Source: Terriglobia bacterium (GTDB lineage Bacteria; Acidobacteriota; Terriglobia; Bryobacterales; UBA6623). From it: a DNA stretch of 64,000 nt. The notes below the pieces were generated by a model. The model did not search any database, was not told the DNA's origin, and was given only the letters and a program-made list of their open reading frames with translations. Positions 1 to 9,964 of this stretch are shown one piece after another; position 1 is the first letter of the stretch; every line of letters starts with the position of its first letter. The position numbers and the translations under genes were made by a program. The stretch spans positions 81,763-145,762 of the forward strand of contig VXMF01000008.1 of NCBI GenBank assembly GCA_009841225.1, written 5' to 3'.

Positions 1-75
1 GGGTAGGATTTCGACTCGCTCGAGGGCTCGAGGCCTGAGCGGACCGTCCTAACGAACTGCTCCTTTACAGGCGCT

Positions 76-2661
76 CTACTGGATCGTGAGCGTCGGCTGT
101 TCGGGCTCGTCATCAACCACTTCGTCAATCTCGTCGGTGCGCGGCACGACCACCGCGGCTGCGACGACATCATTGTCTTCGAGGTTGACCAGCCTCACGC
201 CTTGGGCCGAGCGCCCCGTGGCGCGGATTTTGTCCGAACTGGTGCGCAGTATCTTCCCGTTACGGGTCACGACCATGACCTCGTCGTCGGGCAGCACGCG
301 CATGACTGCCACAACTGCCCCGTTGGCCTTGGTGATCTTGGTGTTGATCACGCCCTTACCCGCCCGCGCGGTAAGACGGTACTTGCCCAGCTTGGTGCGC
401 TTTCCATAGCCGAACTCGTTGACTGTGAGCACCAAGTGTTCGTCGGTAGCGCAAAGCATGCCAATGACGTAATCCTCGTTCATCAGCCGGATGCCCCGCA
501 CGCCCCGAGCAGTGCGGCCCATCGCCCGCACCTCGCCATTATTGAAGTGAATCGCCTGGCCTTGATTGGTGGCAATCAGGACCTTGTCGTCCCTCTCAGA
601 CAATCTGGCCGCGACCAGCTCGTCTCCCTCCGCCAAGGACAGGGCGATGATCCCGCGCGACATCGGACGCGAGAAGACCTCCAGCGAACACTTCTTGACC
701 GTGCCCTGGCGCGTCACCATCATGATGTACTTGTCTGAGTCAAAGCTCGACACGGGTAGGAATGCCTGCACGGTCCTTTCGTCAGGCCGCAGCGAGAGCA
801 CATTGACGATGTTGCGTCCCTTTCCGGAAGCGGGCACTTCGGGAATGTTGTAGACCTTGAGCCAGTAGACGCGCCCCAGGTTCGTGAAGACCAAGATGTA
901 GGAATGGGTGGTGGCGAAGAACAGGCGCTCTACAAGGTCCCCGTCCCTCGTGGTCATGCCGATGCGGCCCCGACCGCCACGCGACTGCTTGCGGTAGGTG
1001 TCCAAGGCAGTGCGCTTGAGGTAGCCGTTCTTGGTCACCGTCACGACCATGCCCTCGTCTGCGATCAGGTCCTCGATCGAGATTTCGCGGACTTCCTCGC
1101 CGATCTCGGTGCGGCGCGGGCTTCCGAACTTCTTCTTCAGGCCCCGCAGCTCGTCGATGATGACCTGGTTGAGAACTGCCTCTGACCCGAGGATTTCTTC
1201 GTATTCGGCGATCTTCTTCTGCAACTCTTCAAGTTCATCGAGGATCTTCTGGCGCTCCATGCCGGTCAGACGCTGCAGCTGCAGCTCGATGATGGCCTGC
1301 GCCTGGCGCTCCGTGAAGTCGAAAGGCCTGAAGGTCGCGTCGGCACCTTGGCGCAGGAAGCGCTTGTAGTCAACCTCGATCTCCCCGGTCAGTCCCGCCT
1401 TGGCGTCCTTGGGCGTGGCCGATGCCCGAATCAGAGCGATCACTTCGTCGATGCGCAGCAGAGCCTTGGCGAAACCGAGCAGAATGTGCTCCCGCTCGCG
1501 CGCCTTGCGCAACAGGAAGTTCGTGCGCCGGCGGACTACGTCCTGGCGATGACCGATGAAGATCTTGAGGTATTCGATCAGGCCGATTTCCTTCGGCCGG
1601 CCATCCACGATGGCGAGCATACCCACGCCCGAGCCGTGTTGTAGGTCGGTGTGCTTGTAGAGGTTGTTGAGCACGACCTCGGGGTTGTCCCCACGCTTGA
1701 CCTCGAAAACGATGCGAATGCCGGAGCGGTCACTCTCGTCGCGGATATCGCTGATGCCTTCGATCTTCTTCTGATTGACCAGCTCCGCCGCCTTCTTGAT
1801 CAAGCGGGCCTTGTTGACTTGATACGGCACTTCGCTGACCACGACAGCCATGCGATCCTTGCGCAGCTTCTCAATCTCAACCTTGGCGCGTACCAAGATG
1901 TGCCCGCGGCCGGTGGCATAGGCCTGACGGATTCCCGCCGTGCCGCACAGAATGCCGCCCGTGGGGAAATCAGGCCCCTGCACCATCGCAATAATGCGCT
2001 CGAACCTTGTGTTGGGGTGCTTGATCAGCTGGATCGTGGCGTCCACCAGTTCGCCGAGGTTGTGGGGCGGGATGCTGGTCGCCATGCCCACCGCAATGCC
2101 GTTGGAGCCATTGACCAGCAGGTTCGGCGCGGAAGCTGCCAAGCACTCGGGCTCTTCGGCGGAATCGTCATAGTTGGGCCGGAAATCGACCGTGTCCATG
2201 TCGATGTGCTCCAGCAGCGCCTCTGCATACGGAGCAAGCCGAGCCTCCGTGTAGCGCATGGCGGCGGGCGGGTCGCCATCGAGGGATCCGAAGTTCCCCT
2301 GCCCGGTCACCAGCAGCTCGCGCATGCTGAACGGCTGGGCCATGCGCACAAGCGTCTCGTAGATCGAGGAATCGCCGTGCGGGTGGTACTTGCCCATCAC
2401 CTGGCCGACGATGCGGGCGCACTTGCGGGGCGGCCGGTTCGACCGCAGCCCCTCTTCTCGCATGGCGTAGAGAATGCGCCGCTGCACCGGCTTGAGACCA
2501 TCCCTGACGTCGGGCAGGGCACGCCCGATGATGACCGACATCGCATAGTCGAGATACGACTTGCGCATCTCGTTCTCGATGTCAATCGGGCTGATGTTGT
2601 GATCCAAGTTATCGGGACCGCTCAAGATTCCTTCGGAATCGTTCGTATGGTCTTCTGGCAT
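76..2661 (-). CDS. gyrA: DNA gyrase subunit A
   Basis: Breakage-reunion subunit of DNA gyrase, which introduces negative supercoils with GyrB in the cytoplasm. At 861 residues it has the usual GyrA length. The catalytic tyrosine is Y137 in the motif [10 protein letters not shown], and the quinolone-determining region runs from about residue 90 to 108 ([20 protein letters not shown]). It has Ser at the E. coli S83 position (S98) and Glu at the D87 position (E102), so no classical resistance change is seen. The GyrA box is QSRGGRG in the C-terminal pinwheel domain. The ATG follows AACAGGTGCT. No gyrB lies in the window. Confidence 0.98.
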   Translation of the reverse strand: MPEDHTNDSEGILSGPDNLDHNISPIDIENEMRKSYLDYAMSVIIGRALPDVRDGLKPVQRRILYAMREEGLRSNRPPRKCARIVGQVMGKYHPHGDSSIYETLVRMAQPFSMRELLVTGQGNFGSLDGDPPAAMRYTEARLAPYAEALLEHIDMDTVDFRPNYDDSAEEPECLAASAPNLLVNGSNGIAVGMATSIPPHNLGELVDATIQLIKHPNTRFERIIAMVQGPDFPTGGILCGTAGIRQAYATGRGHILVRAKVEIEKLRKDRMAVVVSEVPYQVNKARLIKKAAELVNQKKIEGISDIRDESDRSGIRIVFEVKRGDNPEVVLNNLYKHTDLQHGSGVGMLAIVDGRPKEIGLIEYLKIFIGHRQDVVRRRTNFLLRKAREREHILLGFAKALLRIDEVIALIRASATPKDAKAGLTGEIEVDYKRFLRQGADATFRPFDFTERQAQAIIELQLQRLTGMERQKILDELEELQKKIAEYEEILGSEAVLNQVIIDELRGLKKKFGSPRRTEIGEEVREISIEDLIADEGMVVTVTKNGYLKRTALDTYRKQSRGGRGRIGMTTRDGDLVERLFFATTHSYILVFTNLGRVYWLKVYNIPEVPASGKGRNIVNVLSLRPDERTVQAFLPVSSFDSDKYIMMVTRQGTVKKCSLEVFSRPMSRGIIALSLAEGDELVAARLSERDDKVLIATNQGQAIHFNNGEVRAMGRTARGVRGIRLMNEDYVIGMLCATDEHLVLTVNEFGYGKRTKLGKYRLTARAGKGVINTKITKANGAVVAVMRVLPDDEVMVVTRNGKILRTSSDKIRATGRSAQGVRLVNLEDNDVVAAAVVVPRTDEIDEVVDDEPEQPTLTIQ

Positions 2662-2688
2662 AGCACCTGTTGTGGGGGGGCTCTCTCA

Positions 2689-2694
2689 ATTATA
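2689..2694 (-). promoter_or_regulatory. probable -10 box of gyrA
   Basis: A perfect TATAAT on the minus strand lies 27 bases upstream of the gyrA ATG, which would give a leader of about 20 bases. No good -35 hexamer sits 16-18 bases further upstream (best match CTGCTG), so only the -10 is convincing. Confidence 0.45.
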
Positions 2695-3098
2695 CAACTT
2701 GTTCCAAACCCAGCAGGAGAAGTCCACCTGCGCGAGAGAGGTAGAAGCGGCGGTTCAACCGGTGCCCAAGAATTCAAGTCCCGGACTCTCCGAAATCGAC
2801 TGTAATTGGTTCAACAATCACAAGTTATGCGAACATTCTCGGATCCTCAACGCGACACCGGTGATACGCTGATACCACGATGACTCCCGGGTCACGGCGG
2901 CCGACGCAACGGTGGGAGTTCGCCTGGTTCGAGGTCGCCCGGAAGACGCCCCGGCGCTCACCGATCAATCGGCAAGGGACTGACACGTCCGTGCGCTTGA
3001 TCCCGGCCCGCGCACAACCGCAAGAAATGCGCTACGCAGAGGCTTCAGCTCGGATCCAGGAGGCAGCCCTGCCGGGCGGCCTGCGCGCCGTGAGGCAT
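2695..3098. other. intergenic region between gyrA and the DUF1592 gene
   Basis: About 400 bases between the divergent gyrA and DUF1592 genes. The reading frame of the downstream gene stays open back to an ATG at 2880, but the extra 73 residues look non-coding in composition and precede a clear signal peptide. A GGTTCAACCGG stretch near 2752 resembles a tRNA T-arm, but no cloverleaf can be folded around it. No RNA gene is called. Confidence 0.4.
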
Positions 3099-5675
3099 AT
3101 GATCGCGTCCTGCATGCTTTGGCTGGGATGCTTCCACGCGCTTTCAGGCGGCGGATTGGCGCAAGATCTGCCGCGAGTCCGCGACGGCCTGGTGGCGCTC
3201 TACGACTTCGGCTCCCTCAAGGGTGAACTCGTGCCGGATCGCTCGGGCTTCCTAGAAGTGGCAGATACGAAGCTGGACGACCCTGACGCGGTGACACTGG
3301 CAGGCGGTTCCTTGATGATCGACCGGCCGACCAGGCTGCGCTCTCTGGAGCGTGTCGCGAAGATCGCGGACTTGGTGCGCGTATCCGGCGAGCTGACGGT
3401 AGAGGCCTGGATCGAGCCCGTCGCTCAAGGCGAAGCCACAAGCGCAGGCATCGTCATGATGTCCAACGGAACGAGTCAGCATAATTTCGCGCTGGTCCAA
3501 GCGGGCGACCGCTTCGAAGCTCGATTTCGCACGAGTAGAACGGGAACCGGAGAAGCCCATCCACTCCGGACGCCTGAAGCCAGCGCCAGACCCGCACTGA
3601 CGCACGTGACTTTCACCCGCGATCGTACCGGGAGAGCGCGAGTTTTCCTCGACGGAGAGATTGCTTCCGAAGCCACGATCGCAGGATCCGCCTCGGACTG
3701 GGAAAAGACAACGCTCCTGATCGGAAACGGCCCCCGGGGCCGGGAGCCCTGGCTGGGAAGCGTGTACTTGGTCGCCATCTACGGCCGCGACCTGCTGGCC
3801 GAGGAGGTGGGGCGGAACTTCCGTGCAGGGCCGAGCCTAGTCGAGCCGGTTCCTGTCAAGGTGTCCGCAAGGCCGACGCTGTTCGAGGACAAGATCGCTC
3901 CGCTTCTGGCAAGCCACTGCCTTGACTGCCACGATTCCGCCGTGAGGCAGGCAGGGTTGGACCTTTCGTCGCGGGAGTCAGCCCTGGCAGGAGGAGACCA
4001 CGGCAATGCCATCGTGCCGGGGGCGGCGAGCGAGAGCCTTGTGTGGCTGATGGCGGAATCGGAAGCGATGCCGCAGAACCGCCCGCCGCTATCGGCGGCC
4101 CAGAAGCAGGCTCTGCGCGAATGGATCGATGGCGGGGCAGCTTGGCCATACGAGACTATCGACCCCGCCCTCGACGGCCGCGGTGGACACGACCTCCCCA
4201 GCGCAGTCCGCAGGCTTACGGCTTCCGAGTACGCCGCCTCGATACGCAGTGCAACGGGAGTCGATCTCTCGGACGAAGCGGCTCGACTCGTGCCGCCGGA
4301 TCTTCGCGCGGACGGATTCGAGAACACAGCCTACAACCTCACGGTGGACTTGCGGCATGTAGAAGCGTATGCCCGGCTAGCTGAGTCCGCAGCAGAGCGA
4401 ATCGACATCAAACGCATGGTGGGAGACGGCACCGACCTGGCGGACAGCCGCATTCGACGAATGGGGGAGCGAATTCTCCGGGGCCCGCTCTCAGAACGCG
4501 AGATCGACCTGTACCGTACCCTCGCAGAATCCGTGCGGTCCTCGGGGGGCAGTTTCGAGGGGGCCGTCCGGCATGTGGTGGAAGCCATGCTGCAGTCGCC
4601 GCGTTTCCTCTACCGCATCGAGCAGCAGAAGGGCGACGGAAGCCGTTGGCCGACCGACGCCCACGAACTCGCGGCACGGCTCAGCTACATCATCTGGGGA
4701 GAGCCGCCTGACACGGCCTTGTCTACCGCCGCAGCCGCGGGTACCCTTCACGATGTCGAGGAGCTGCGGAGCCAAGTCCGCCGGATGCTGGCTGATCCGC
4801 GGGCAGTCGCACGCTCGGTGGAATTCGTCGCCCAGTGGCTCGATCTGGGGCGGCTCGAAACCCTGCGCCCTGACAGCGAGCAGTTTCCCCTGTGGAATCC
4901 GCAGTTAGGGGCGGACATGCGTTCCGAGACAATCGCCTTCTTCAAGGACCTGGTCTGGGATCAACGACGGCCGCTTGCGGACCTGCTCAATGCGCAGTTC
5001 ACCTACCTCACCCCTCCTCTCGCCACGCACTACGGCCTCGACGGTCAGGGGTCCGGACTGAGACGTTACGAACTCGCTGGCATCCCAAGCCGGGGAGGAA
5101 TTCTGACGCAGGGCGCGGTGTTGACGAAGGGCGGAAGCGAGGCATCTATGGTCACCCGGGGGCTCTTCGTTCTTGAGGACCTGCTCTTCGGCGAAGTCGG
5201 CTCCCCTCCTCCCGGCACCGACACCACGCCCGTGCCGGCTAGCGCCGGGCGATCCCGTCGGGCCATTGCCACCGACCGGGTGGAAAGCCCGGCCTGCGGG
5301 GGCTGTCACGGCAGGTTCGAGCCTCTGGCCTTCGGGCTGGAGCGGTTCGACGGCCTCGGCAGCTACCACGATATCGACGAGCACGGCAATGAACTGCGAG
5401 AGGACGGCGAGATTCTGTTTCCGGGCTCCGACGAACCGGTCGCGTATGCCACGTCTGCCGAAATGATGGAACTGCTCGCCGCAAGCGACCGTGTCCGACG
5501 CAATCTCACCAGAAAAGTCACCCAGTTCGCTATCGGCCGGCCACTTTCGCCAACTGACGATCCCGCGGTCGACGGAATCCATCGGCGCAGCCAAGCAAGC
5601 GGCGGAACCTACGCAAGCCTAATCGAGGCGATTGTCACAAGCGATCTGGTCCGAAGGTCGCAGACAGAGCCGTAG
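3099..5675 (+). CDS. exported DUF1592/DUF1588-family c-type cytochrome with LamG-like domain
   Basis: Large exported protein of the planctomycete/acidobacterial cytochrome family (PSCyt1 plus DUF1587-1592-1588-1585), 858 residues from the chosen ATG. That ATG begins a signal peptide (MIASCMLWLGCFHALSGG); an in-frame ATG at 2880 would add an unlikely N-terminus. After a LamG-like beta-sandwich (about residues 40-240), heme motif CLDCH starts at C274, and a second CGGCH starts at C733 before a GLERFDGLGSY motif. The next gene encodes DUF1552, its usual neighbour. The role is presumed oxidative breakdown of complex organic matter in the periplasm; no substrate is established. Confidence 0.85.
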   Translation: MIASCMLWLGCFHALSGGGLAQDLPRVRDGLVALYDFGSLKGELVPDRSGFLEVADTKLDDPDAVTLAGGSLMIDRPTRLRSLERVAKIADLVRVSGELTVEAWIEPVAQGEATSAGIVMMSNGTSQHNFALVQAGDRFEARFRTSRTGTGEAHPLRTPEASARPALTHVTFTRDRTGRARVFLDGEIASEATIAGSASDWEKTTLLIGNGPRGREPWLGSVYLVAIYGRDLLAEEVGRNFRAGPSLVEPVPVKVSARPTLFEDKIAPLLASHCLDCHDSAVRQAGLDLSSRESALAGGDHGNAIVPGAASESLVWLMAESEAMPQNRPPLSAAQKQALREWIDGGAAWPYETIDPALDGRGGHDLPSAVRRLTASEYAASIRSATGVDLSDEAARLVPPDLRADGFENTAYNLTVDLRHVEAYARLAESAAERIDIKRMVGDGTDLADSRIRRMGERILRGPLSEREIDLYRTLAESVRSSGGSFEGAVRHVVEAMLQSPRFLYRIEQQKGDGSRWPTDAHELAARLSYIIWGEPPDTALSTAAAAGTLHDVEELRSQVRRMLADPRAVARSVEFVAQWLDLGRLETLRPDSEQFPLWNPQLGADMRSETIAFFKDLVWDQRRPLADLLNAQFTYLTPPLATHYGLDGQGSGLRRYELAGIPSRGGILTQGAVLTKGGSEASMVTRGLFVLEDLLFGEVGSPPPGTDTTPVPASAGRSRRAIATDRVESPACGGCHGRFEPLAFGLERFDGLGSYHDIDEHGNELREDGEILFPGSDEPVAYATSAEMMELLAASDRVRRNLTRKVTQFAIGRPLSPTDDPAVDGIHRRSQASGGTYASLIEAIVTSDLVRRSQTEP

Positions 5676-5705
5676 CCGCACAGCTATGATGGGAGCCGCA
5701 GCTAG

Positions 5706-7109
5706 ATGACCAACCGTCACATCAGCCGACGAACGGTTCTCAGAGGCGTAGGGGGAATCGGGATCGGCCTGCCCCTGCTTGACGAAATGCGGGCCAGTGC
5801 GTCCGCTGCCGTTCCAGTGCGGGCGTTCAATGTCTTCTTCGGCCTCGGGATTCCGGCACCTCTGCAGTCCGAGGGATTCGATGGCGTGATGGAGCCCCTG
5901 CGACCGCTCGCGGACAGGCTCTTGATCCTGCGAAACGTCGATCAGGTTCGTTGCGACGAGTCAGGCATCAACGCTCACTTCGACGGCTCCAGCGGGGCGT
6001 TCACGGCCGAGCCTCCGAACGGCGAAGCGCGCGCGGGCGGTCCCTCCATTGACCAAGTCGTTCGCCAGACGCACTACCCGAACGGACAGCCTCGAGGAGT
6101 CACTCCGACGGTGATCGCCGGCACCTATTTCCGGCGGAGCCGCATCAGCAGGTACGTCCACAGTTACCGTTCTGACGGCACGGTGGCGGCGGCCATGCAG
6201 GAGAAGCCCCGTGATCTGTTCGACCGGGTGTTCGGGCGAATCGAACTGCCGGAAGGCGCTGCCGGCGAAAAGGAGCGCTTCCGCCGGAGCGTGCTCGATG
6301 CCGTGGTGGGACAGTACCAGCACTTCATTGGGGACAATTCCCCGCTGGGCGCCGAATCGAGGTCTCGCTTGGCGGACCACCTAGACCGCATCCGCGAGTT
6401 TGAGCAACGCGCATTCTCGCAACGGCGGGAGGAACCGAACGGACCCCAGTTGCCGCCGAGATCGCGGATCGCCCACGGGGGATACGCTGACCCGGGCGGC
6501 GAGGGGATCGACATGGATCTTGCCGCCCTTACGAGCGAATGGCGGCTGACGGCGGATTTGTACGCGCTGGCGGTCGAAATGGATCGCGTACGATTCGGTT
6601 CGCTGACGTTTCTGGCGGCTGGTGAGCGCTTGCGCATCCGAGGGGATTACGAATTCGCCGGCCGCAAGGTCTTTGAATTCGATGACGCCGGACAGCGCGA
6701 CGCCACAGGCGCAAAGGCGTGCAGTCATGAATGGTGGCATGACTACAAACCGGAGAGCCAGAATCCGCAATTGCGTGCCCACGCTCATATGCACCTGCGG
6801 GAGGCAGCCTACTTCCTGCATCGGCTCGACGCCGTGCGGGACGCCAACGGGCAGTCCGCTCTGCAGAACTCGATGGTGACGGTTTCGACCGAATCGGGCG
6901 ATGGCAGGCACTCAGACGTCAAGCGCGAGCTTTCCGGTGTCTTCCACGCGATCTCCGGTGCGGGCGGCAGGTTCAAGACCGGGCAGATACTCGACTTGGG
7001 AAGCGAGGCGCTCGACCTGTACAACACGATGCTCGATGCGATGGGAGCCACTGATCGCCTCGGCCCCGCGGACCGCGAAGGCCGACCGACCGACTCCATC
7101 CGCGCGTAG
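5706..7109 (+). CDS. DUF1552 family protein with Tat signal
   Basis: A 467-residue DUF1552 protein. The N-terminus carries a twin-arginine signal (SRRTVLRG followed by GVGGIGIGLPLLDEM), so it is probably exported folded. DUF1552 genes are typically found immediately after DUF1592-type cytochromes, as here with a 30-base gap, so the two are likely co-transcribed and act together. The fold belongs near the alkaline-phosphatase/sulfatase-like group, but no catalytic residues can be assigned with certainty and the function is unknown. An internal GDGRHSDVKRELSGVFHAISG stretch is typical of the family. The stop is followed by a 388-base convergent intergenic region. Confidence 0.85.
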   Translation: MTNRHISRRTVLRGVGGIGIGLPLLDEMRASASAAVPVRAFNVFFGLGIPAPLQSEGFDGVMEPLRPLADRLLILRNVDQVRCDESGINAHFDGSSGAFTAEPPNGEARAGGPSIDQVVRQTHYPNGQPRGVTPTVIAGTYFRRSRISRYVHSYRSDGTVAAAMQEKPRDLFDRVFGRIELPEGAAGEKERFRRSVLDAVVGQYQHFIGDNSPLGAESRSRLADHLDRIREFEQRAFSQRREEPNGPQLPPRSRIAHGGYADPGGEGIDMDLAALTSEWRLTADLYALAVEMDRVRFGSLTFLAAGERLRIRGDYEFAGRKVFEFDDAGQRDATGAKACSHEWWHDYKPESQNPQLRAHAHMHLREAAYFLHRLDAVRDANGQSALQNSMVTVSTESGDGRHSDVKRELSGVFHAISGAGGRFKTGQILDLGSEALDLYNTMLDAMGATDRLGPADREGRPTDSIRA

Positions 7110-7497
7110 CGCGGCGCGCCAGTCAATTCCCCGAGCGCAAGCTCTTGAACGCGACCGATAGGCGTGGCCGACAAACTGCAACTGCAGGCCGACGCCAACA
7201 CGCCTATCCCTCATCGGTCCGCTCGGCCGGTGGCGTCGTGCCGCCAGTCGGCGACTCCGGGGAGCCGCACTCTGATCGCTCTTGACGAGAGCTGATCGGC
7301 ACGTGCAGAGAGGTGAATACGACCGAGGCATGGCCGGGCTGGACGTGTCAACCCTCTGCCAGACGCGCCGTCTGGCATAAGCCCGCGGCTGCCCCTGTGG
7401 GGCATCGTTGACACAGACCAGCTGGGACCGGTCGTCGAGCGAGGGAACGCTCGCTCATCGGGCGAGCATCCGGCCTTTCGGGCGGTGGCAACGAGGA
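7110..7497. other. convergent intergenic region with dense secondary structure
   Basis: No coding gene is visible between the two convergent stop codons. The region holds the three-way-junction candidate at 7345-7414. Next to it, at 7436-7453, is a hairpin with arms CGAGCG and CGCTCG around a six-base loop. Neither hairpin has a T-run, so simple intrinsic termination is not obvious. Confidence 0.5.
7345..7414. repeat. nested inverted repeats (three-way-junction candidate)
   Basis: Perfect 8-base arms GTGTCAAC (7345-7352) and GTTGACAC (7407-7414) enclose two further perfect hairpins. One is TGCCAGACG-CGC-CGTCTGGCA (7357-7377) and the other TGCCCC-TGT-GGGGCA (7390-7404). Either strand would fold the same way. 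It lies between convergent genes and could be a bidirectional terminator, a small structured RNA or a recombination site. Confidence 0.5.
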
Positions 7498-9030
7498 TCA
7501 TTCGTCAACGCGGTCGATGACGTGAGCCCCGCGGTCCTCGGGGAAGGTCGCCATAGGACCGACCCGGGCAAACGTGCCGCCATCGCGCAGGCCGAACCCT
7601 CGGGCAATGCTCGGCACATCGGCGTGGAAGGAGCGGACGAAGGCCGCGAGCTCGTTCACGAGATCTGGGTGCTCCGCGGCTAGGTTGTTGGATTCAGTAG
7701 GGTCCGCGTAGACGTCGTAGAGCGCCTGCTGGCTTCGTTGCTGCGGCCGGCCCCGCCCCGGAGGGCCCGGGCGACCGGCACCGCCTCGACCGCCTGGTGG
7801 GCCCTGCCCCGGGCGACGCGCGCCGCCTGCCCGGCCTGGCGGGCCCTGCCCCGGACGCCTGCCCGGCCCGCCGAGCCCTAGCCATCCCGGCACGGTCTCG
7901 ACATACTTCCACTTCCCGCGAAACAGAGCTCGACCAAAGTTGGAGCCGAAGACCAAGTCGCCGCGCTCGACGGATCGCCCGGCAGCGATCGCGGGCCACA
8001 TGTCGAACCCATCCAACGGCTTAGAGTCTGTCCGAGGGACCCCCGTGGCGGAAAGCAGTGTCGGCAGCCAGTCCAAGGCGCTGACCTGCTGGGAAAGGAC
8101 TCCCGGCTCGATCGTGCCGGGCCAGTTCACGAGGCCCGGCACGCGCGTGCCGCCCTCGTAGGGGCTGCCCTTGCCGCCGTGGAGTGGGCTGTTGTTCCCA
8201 CCGCCTGACGGGATTCCGCCGTTGTCGCTCACCCAGATCACGAGCGTGTCCTGGCGTAGCCCTTCCCGCTCGAGAGCCTCGATCAGGGACGCGACCGAGT
8301 CATCAAGATGAGTCACCATTGCGGCGTAGGTCCGCCGAACTTCGTCATCGACGCGCGCGTACCGCTCCAGATACGGTTCGACCGCCTGCAAGGGCGCGTG
8401 CGGCGCATTCCACGAGACGTACATGAAGAAGCGGGTTTCCTTGTCGCGGCCCTCGAGCAGGCGGAGCGCTTCCTGGGTATACAGGTCCGTCGTGTGGCCC
8501 TCTTCTTCGATGGGCTCGCCGTTCCGATGCCAGTCTGGAGCACCCATCAGCACGTCGCTGTTGTGGGAGTAGTGGTCAAGCCCGCCGGTCAGCGAGCCGT
8601 AGGAGTGGTCCCAGCCGCGCTCGTTGGGGAAGTAGGCGCGCCTTCCGTGGCCGAGATGCCACTTGCCCAGGTACCAAGTCTGGTAGCCCGCGTCCCGAAA
8701 GATCTCGCCGACCGTGGTTTCCTCGAGCGGCAGGCCGCCGTGGTCGATGATAGGACCGAAAATCCCGAACCGCAACGGGGAGCGGCCTGTCATGATCGCA
8801 ACACGGGTCGGCGTACAAAGCGAAAACGCGTAGTAGCGGTCCAGGCGCAACCCTCCGGACGCCAAGCTGTCGATTGCGGGCGTCTCGATCGCGCTCCCGT
8901 TGAAACCGACGTCGTTCCAACCGAGGTCATCTGCCATCATCAGCAAGATGTTCGGTCCGGCGCCCCACGCCGCCAGCGTGGAGGCCAACACCAGCGGCGC
9001 GAGGCCCGCTGCTCGTTTTGCTGCTCTCAT
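7498..9030 (-). CDS. exported sulfatase with Gly/Pro/Arg-rich insert
   Basis: Type I sulfatase of 510 residues, last gene of the 14.8-to-7.5 kb operon. A signal peptide (residues 1-24) is followed by the metal site MMADDLGWND and the formylglycine motif CTPTR with C72, so it depends on a maturase encoded elsewhere. The substrate is unknown; the neighbours suggest a sulfated aromatic compound (inference). Residues about 385-431, between the KWKYVETV strand and ALYDVYADPTESNNLA, form a Gly/Pro/Arg-rich insert with collagen-like GPPG steps, unusual in sulfatases. The Shine-Dalgarno AGGGAG is 8 bases before the ATG, and the dioxygenase stop lies 20 bases upstream. Confidence 0.93.
   Translation of the reverse strand: MRAAKRAAGLAPLVLASTLAAWGAGPNILLMMADDLGWNDVGFNGSAIETPAIDSLASGGLRLDRYYAFSLCTPTRVAIMTGRSPLRFGIFGPIIDHGGLPLEETTVGEIFRDAGYQTWYLGKWHLGHGRRAYFPNERGWDHSYGSLTGGLDHYSHNSDVLMGAPDWHRNGEPIEEEGHTTDLYTQEALRLLEGRDKETRFFMYVSWNAPHAPLQAVEPYLERYARVDDEVRRTYAAMVTHLDDSVASLIEALEREGLRQDTLVIWVSDNGGIPSGGGNNSPLHGGKGSPYEGGTRVPGLVNWPGTIEPGVLSQQVSALDWLPTLLSATGVPRTDSKPLDGFDMWPAIAAGRSVERGDLVFGSNFGRALFRGKWKYVETVPGWLGLGGPGRRPGQGPPGRAGGARRPGQGPPGGRGGAGRPGPPGRGRPQQRSQQALYDVYADPTESNNLAAEHPDLVNELAAFVRSFHADVPSIARGFGLRDGGTFARVGPMATFPEDRGAHVIDRVDE
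7738..7878 (-). repeat. imperfect 42-bp tandem repeat encoding a Gly/Pro/Arg-rich insert
   Basis: Codes for sulfatase residues about 385-431. The 14-mer GGGCCCTGCCCCGG (plus strand) recurs at 7799-7812 and 7841-7854, exactly 42 bases apart. This gives a 14-residue period in the protein (GPPGRAGGARRPGQ, then GPPGGRGGAGRPGP). It probably grew by slippage of GC-rich DNA. Confidence 0.7.
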
Positions 9031-9050
9031 GGCGCACTCCCTAGGGCCCG

Positions 9051-9878
9051 TCAGACCCGCTTGACTCCGATCGTGAGCGTTCCGACCTGGGCGTTGCCTT
9101 CGGTCGTCATCGTCGGAAAGACGCCGATCGGCTCTTCCCCTCCGGTCGTCCAGTACTTGACTCGATCCTTGGAGTTCGGAAAGGGCGTCGGGTGGCGCTC
9201 TGCGTAGGGCTCCGTCTGATGGATCGAGTCGGTCAAGTCATCGGGGAAATAGAGCTGGGTCGTGAGCAATTCCTGGCCGCCAAGATGCACCTTCACGTGT
9301 ACGTGCACGGCGCGCGGGTTGTACCAGCCGGGGTAGATTGTCAGGAATTCCGCCTCGCCCTGATCGTTCGCCAATTGGGAGCCGCGCAGGAATCGTTTCG
9401 GGCCGGTCGGCTCACGATGGCCGCCGCGAACTCCGCCGGGCGGTCCGGCAGGCGGACGTTGTCCAGCTCTGGGCGGACGCGGCCCGCCAGTCCGACCTCG
9501 TGCTCCGCCGCCGGGTGGGCGGCCCCCGCCACCCAATCTGGGCGGAACGTTGGGATCGACGTCGGGATGGCCGCTGTAGTTGCCGAGAGCATCGCAGGAC
9601 CAGATCTCGGTCCTAACCCCCGCGATCCCCTCGCAGCCCTCGGCGTCGACGATCTTCATGCGCAGCAGGAGGTCGACGCCCGGCTTGCCAGAGCGCACGT
9701 CATGCCGATCTTCGGCATCCTGGATGTGGTAGGGGCCATCGATCTGTGTCGAGGTCAAGATGCACTCAGCGGCACGGGAGAAGTCCGGGCCGACCACTAG
9801 CGAGCCAAGGGCTGCACTGGCGCCAATGATCGTCTCCCGCCTGGTCGGCTTGATGATTCGCGGATGTTGGTCTGGCAT
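9051..9878 (-). CDS. Tat-exported intradiol ring-cleavage dioxygenase
   Basis: Intradiol dioxygenase of 275 residues, which opens catechol-type rings between the hydroxyls using non-heme Fe(III). The start is an ATG 7 bases after AGAGGAGG, so a much longer open frame upstream is spurious. A twin-arginine-like signal (TRRETIIGASAALGSLVVG) suggests export, as in the secreted subfamily that lacks the N-terminal dimerisation domain. Metal ligands by alignment to the family are Y101 (GNYSG), Y186 (YPGWYNP), H192 and H194 (AVHVHVKV). Residues about 115-157 are a Gly/Pro/Arg-rich insert between the first ligand and the core. The exact substrate (hydroxyquinol, catechol or another) cannot be read from sequence. 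Confidence 0.88.
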   Translation of the reverse strand: MPDQHPRIIKPTRRETIIGASAALGSLVVGPDFSRAAECILTSTQIDGPYHIQDAEDRHDVRSGKPGVDLLLRMKIVDAEGCEGIAGVRTEIWSCDALGNYSGHPDVDPNVPPRLGGGGRPPGGGARGRTGGPRPPRAGQRPPAGPPGGVRGGHREPTGPKRFLRGSQLANDQGEAEFLTIYPGWYNPRAVHVHVKVHLGGQELLTTQLYFPDDLTDSIHQTEPYAERHPTPFPNSKDRVKYWTTGGEEPIGVFPTMTTEGNAQVGTLTIGVKRV

Positions 9879-9964
9879 GTTGTTGCCTCCTCTTCGGTTG
9901 GTTCCTCTTTGGTTTCTCTTGATTGCAACGGGATGCATCGATGATTCTCTCGCCAACGGCACGG

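Noticed and set aside
1651..2805. 384-codon plus-strand frame opposite gyrA
   Set aside because: Antisense shadow of gyrA; no family match and arginine/histidine-rich composition typical of reverse frames in GC-rich genes.
2745..2805. tRNA-like T-arm sequences (GGTTCAACC, TTCAAGTCC)
   Set aside because: Flanking bases do not pair into acceptor, D or T stems; no complete cloverleaf.
7345..7414. Integron attC site
   Set aside because: The folded symmetry is suggestive, but the outer boxes (GTGTCAAC, GTTGACAC) do not match RYYYAAC/GTTRRRY and no integrase or cassette lies nearby.
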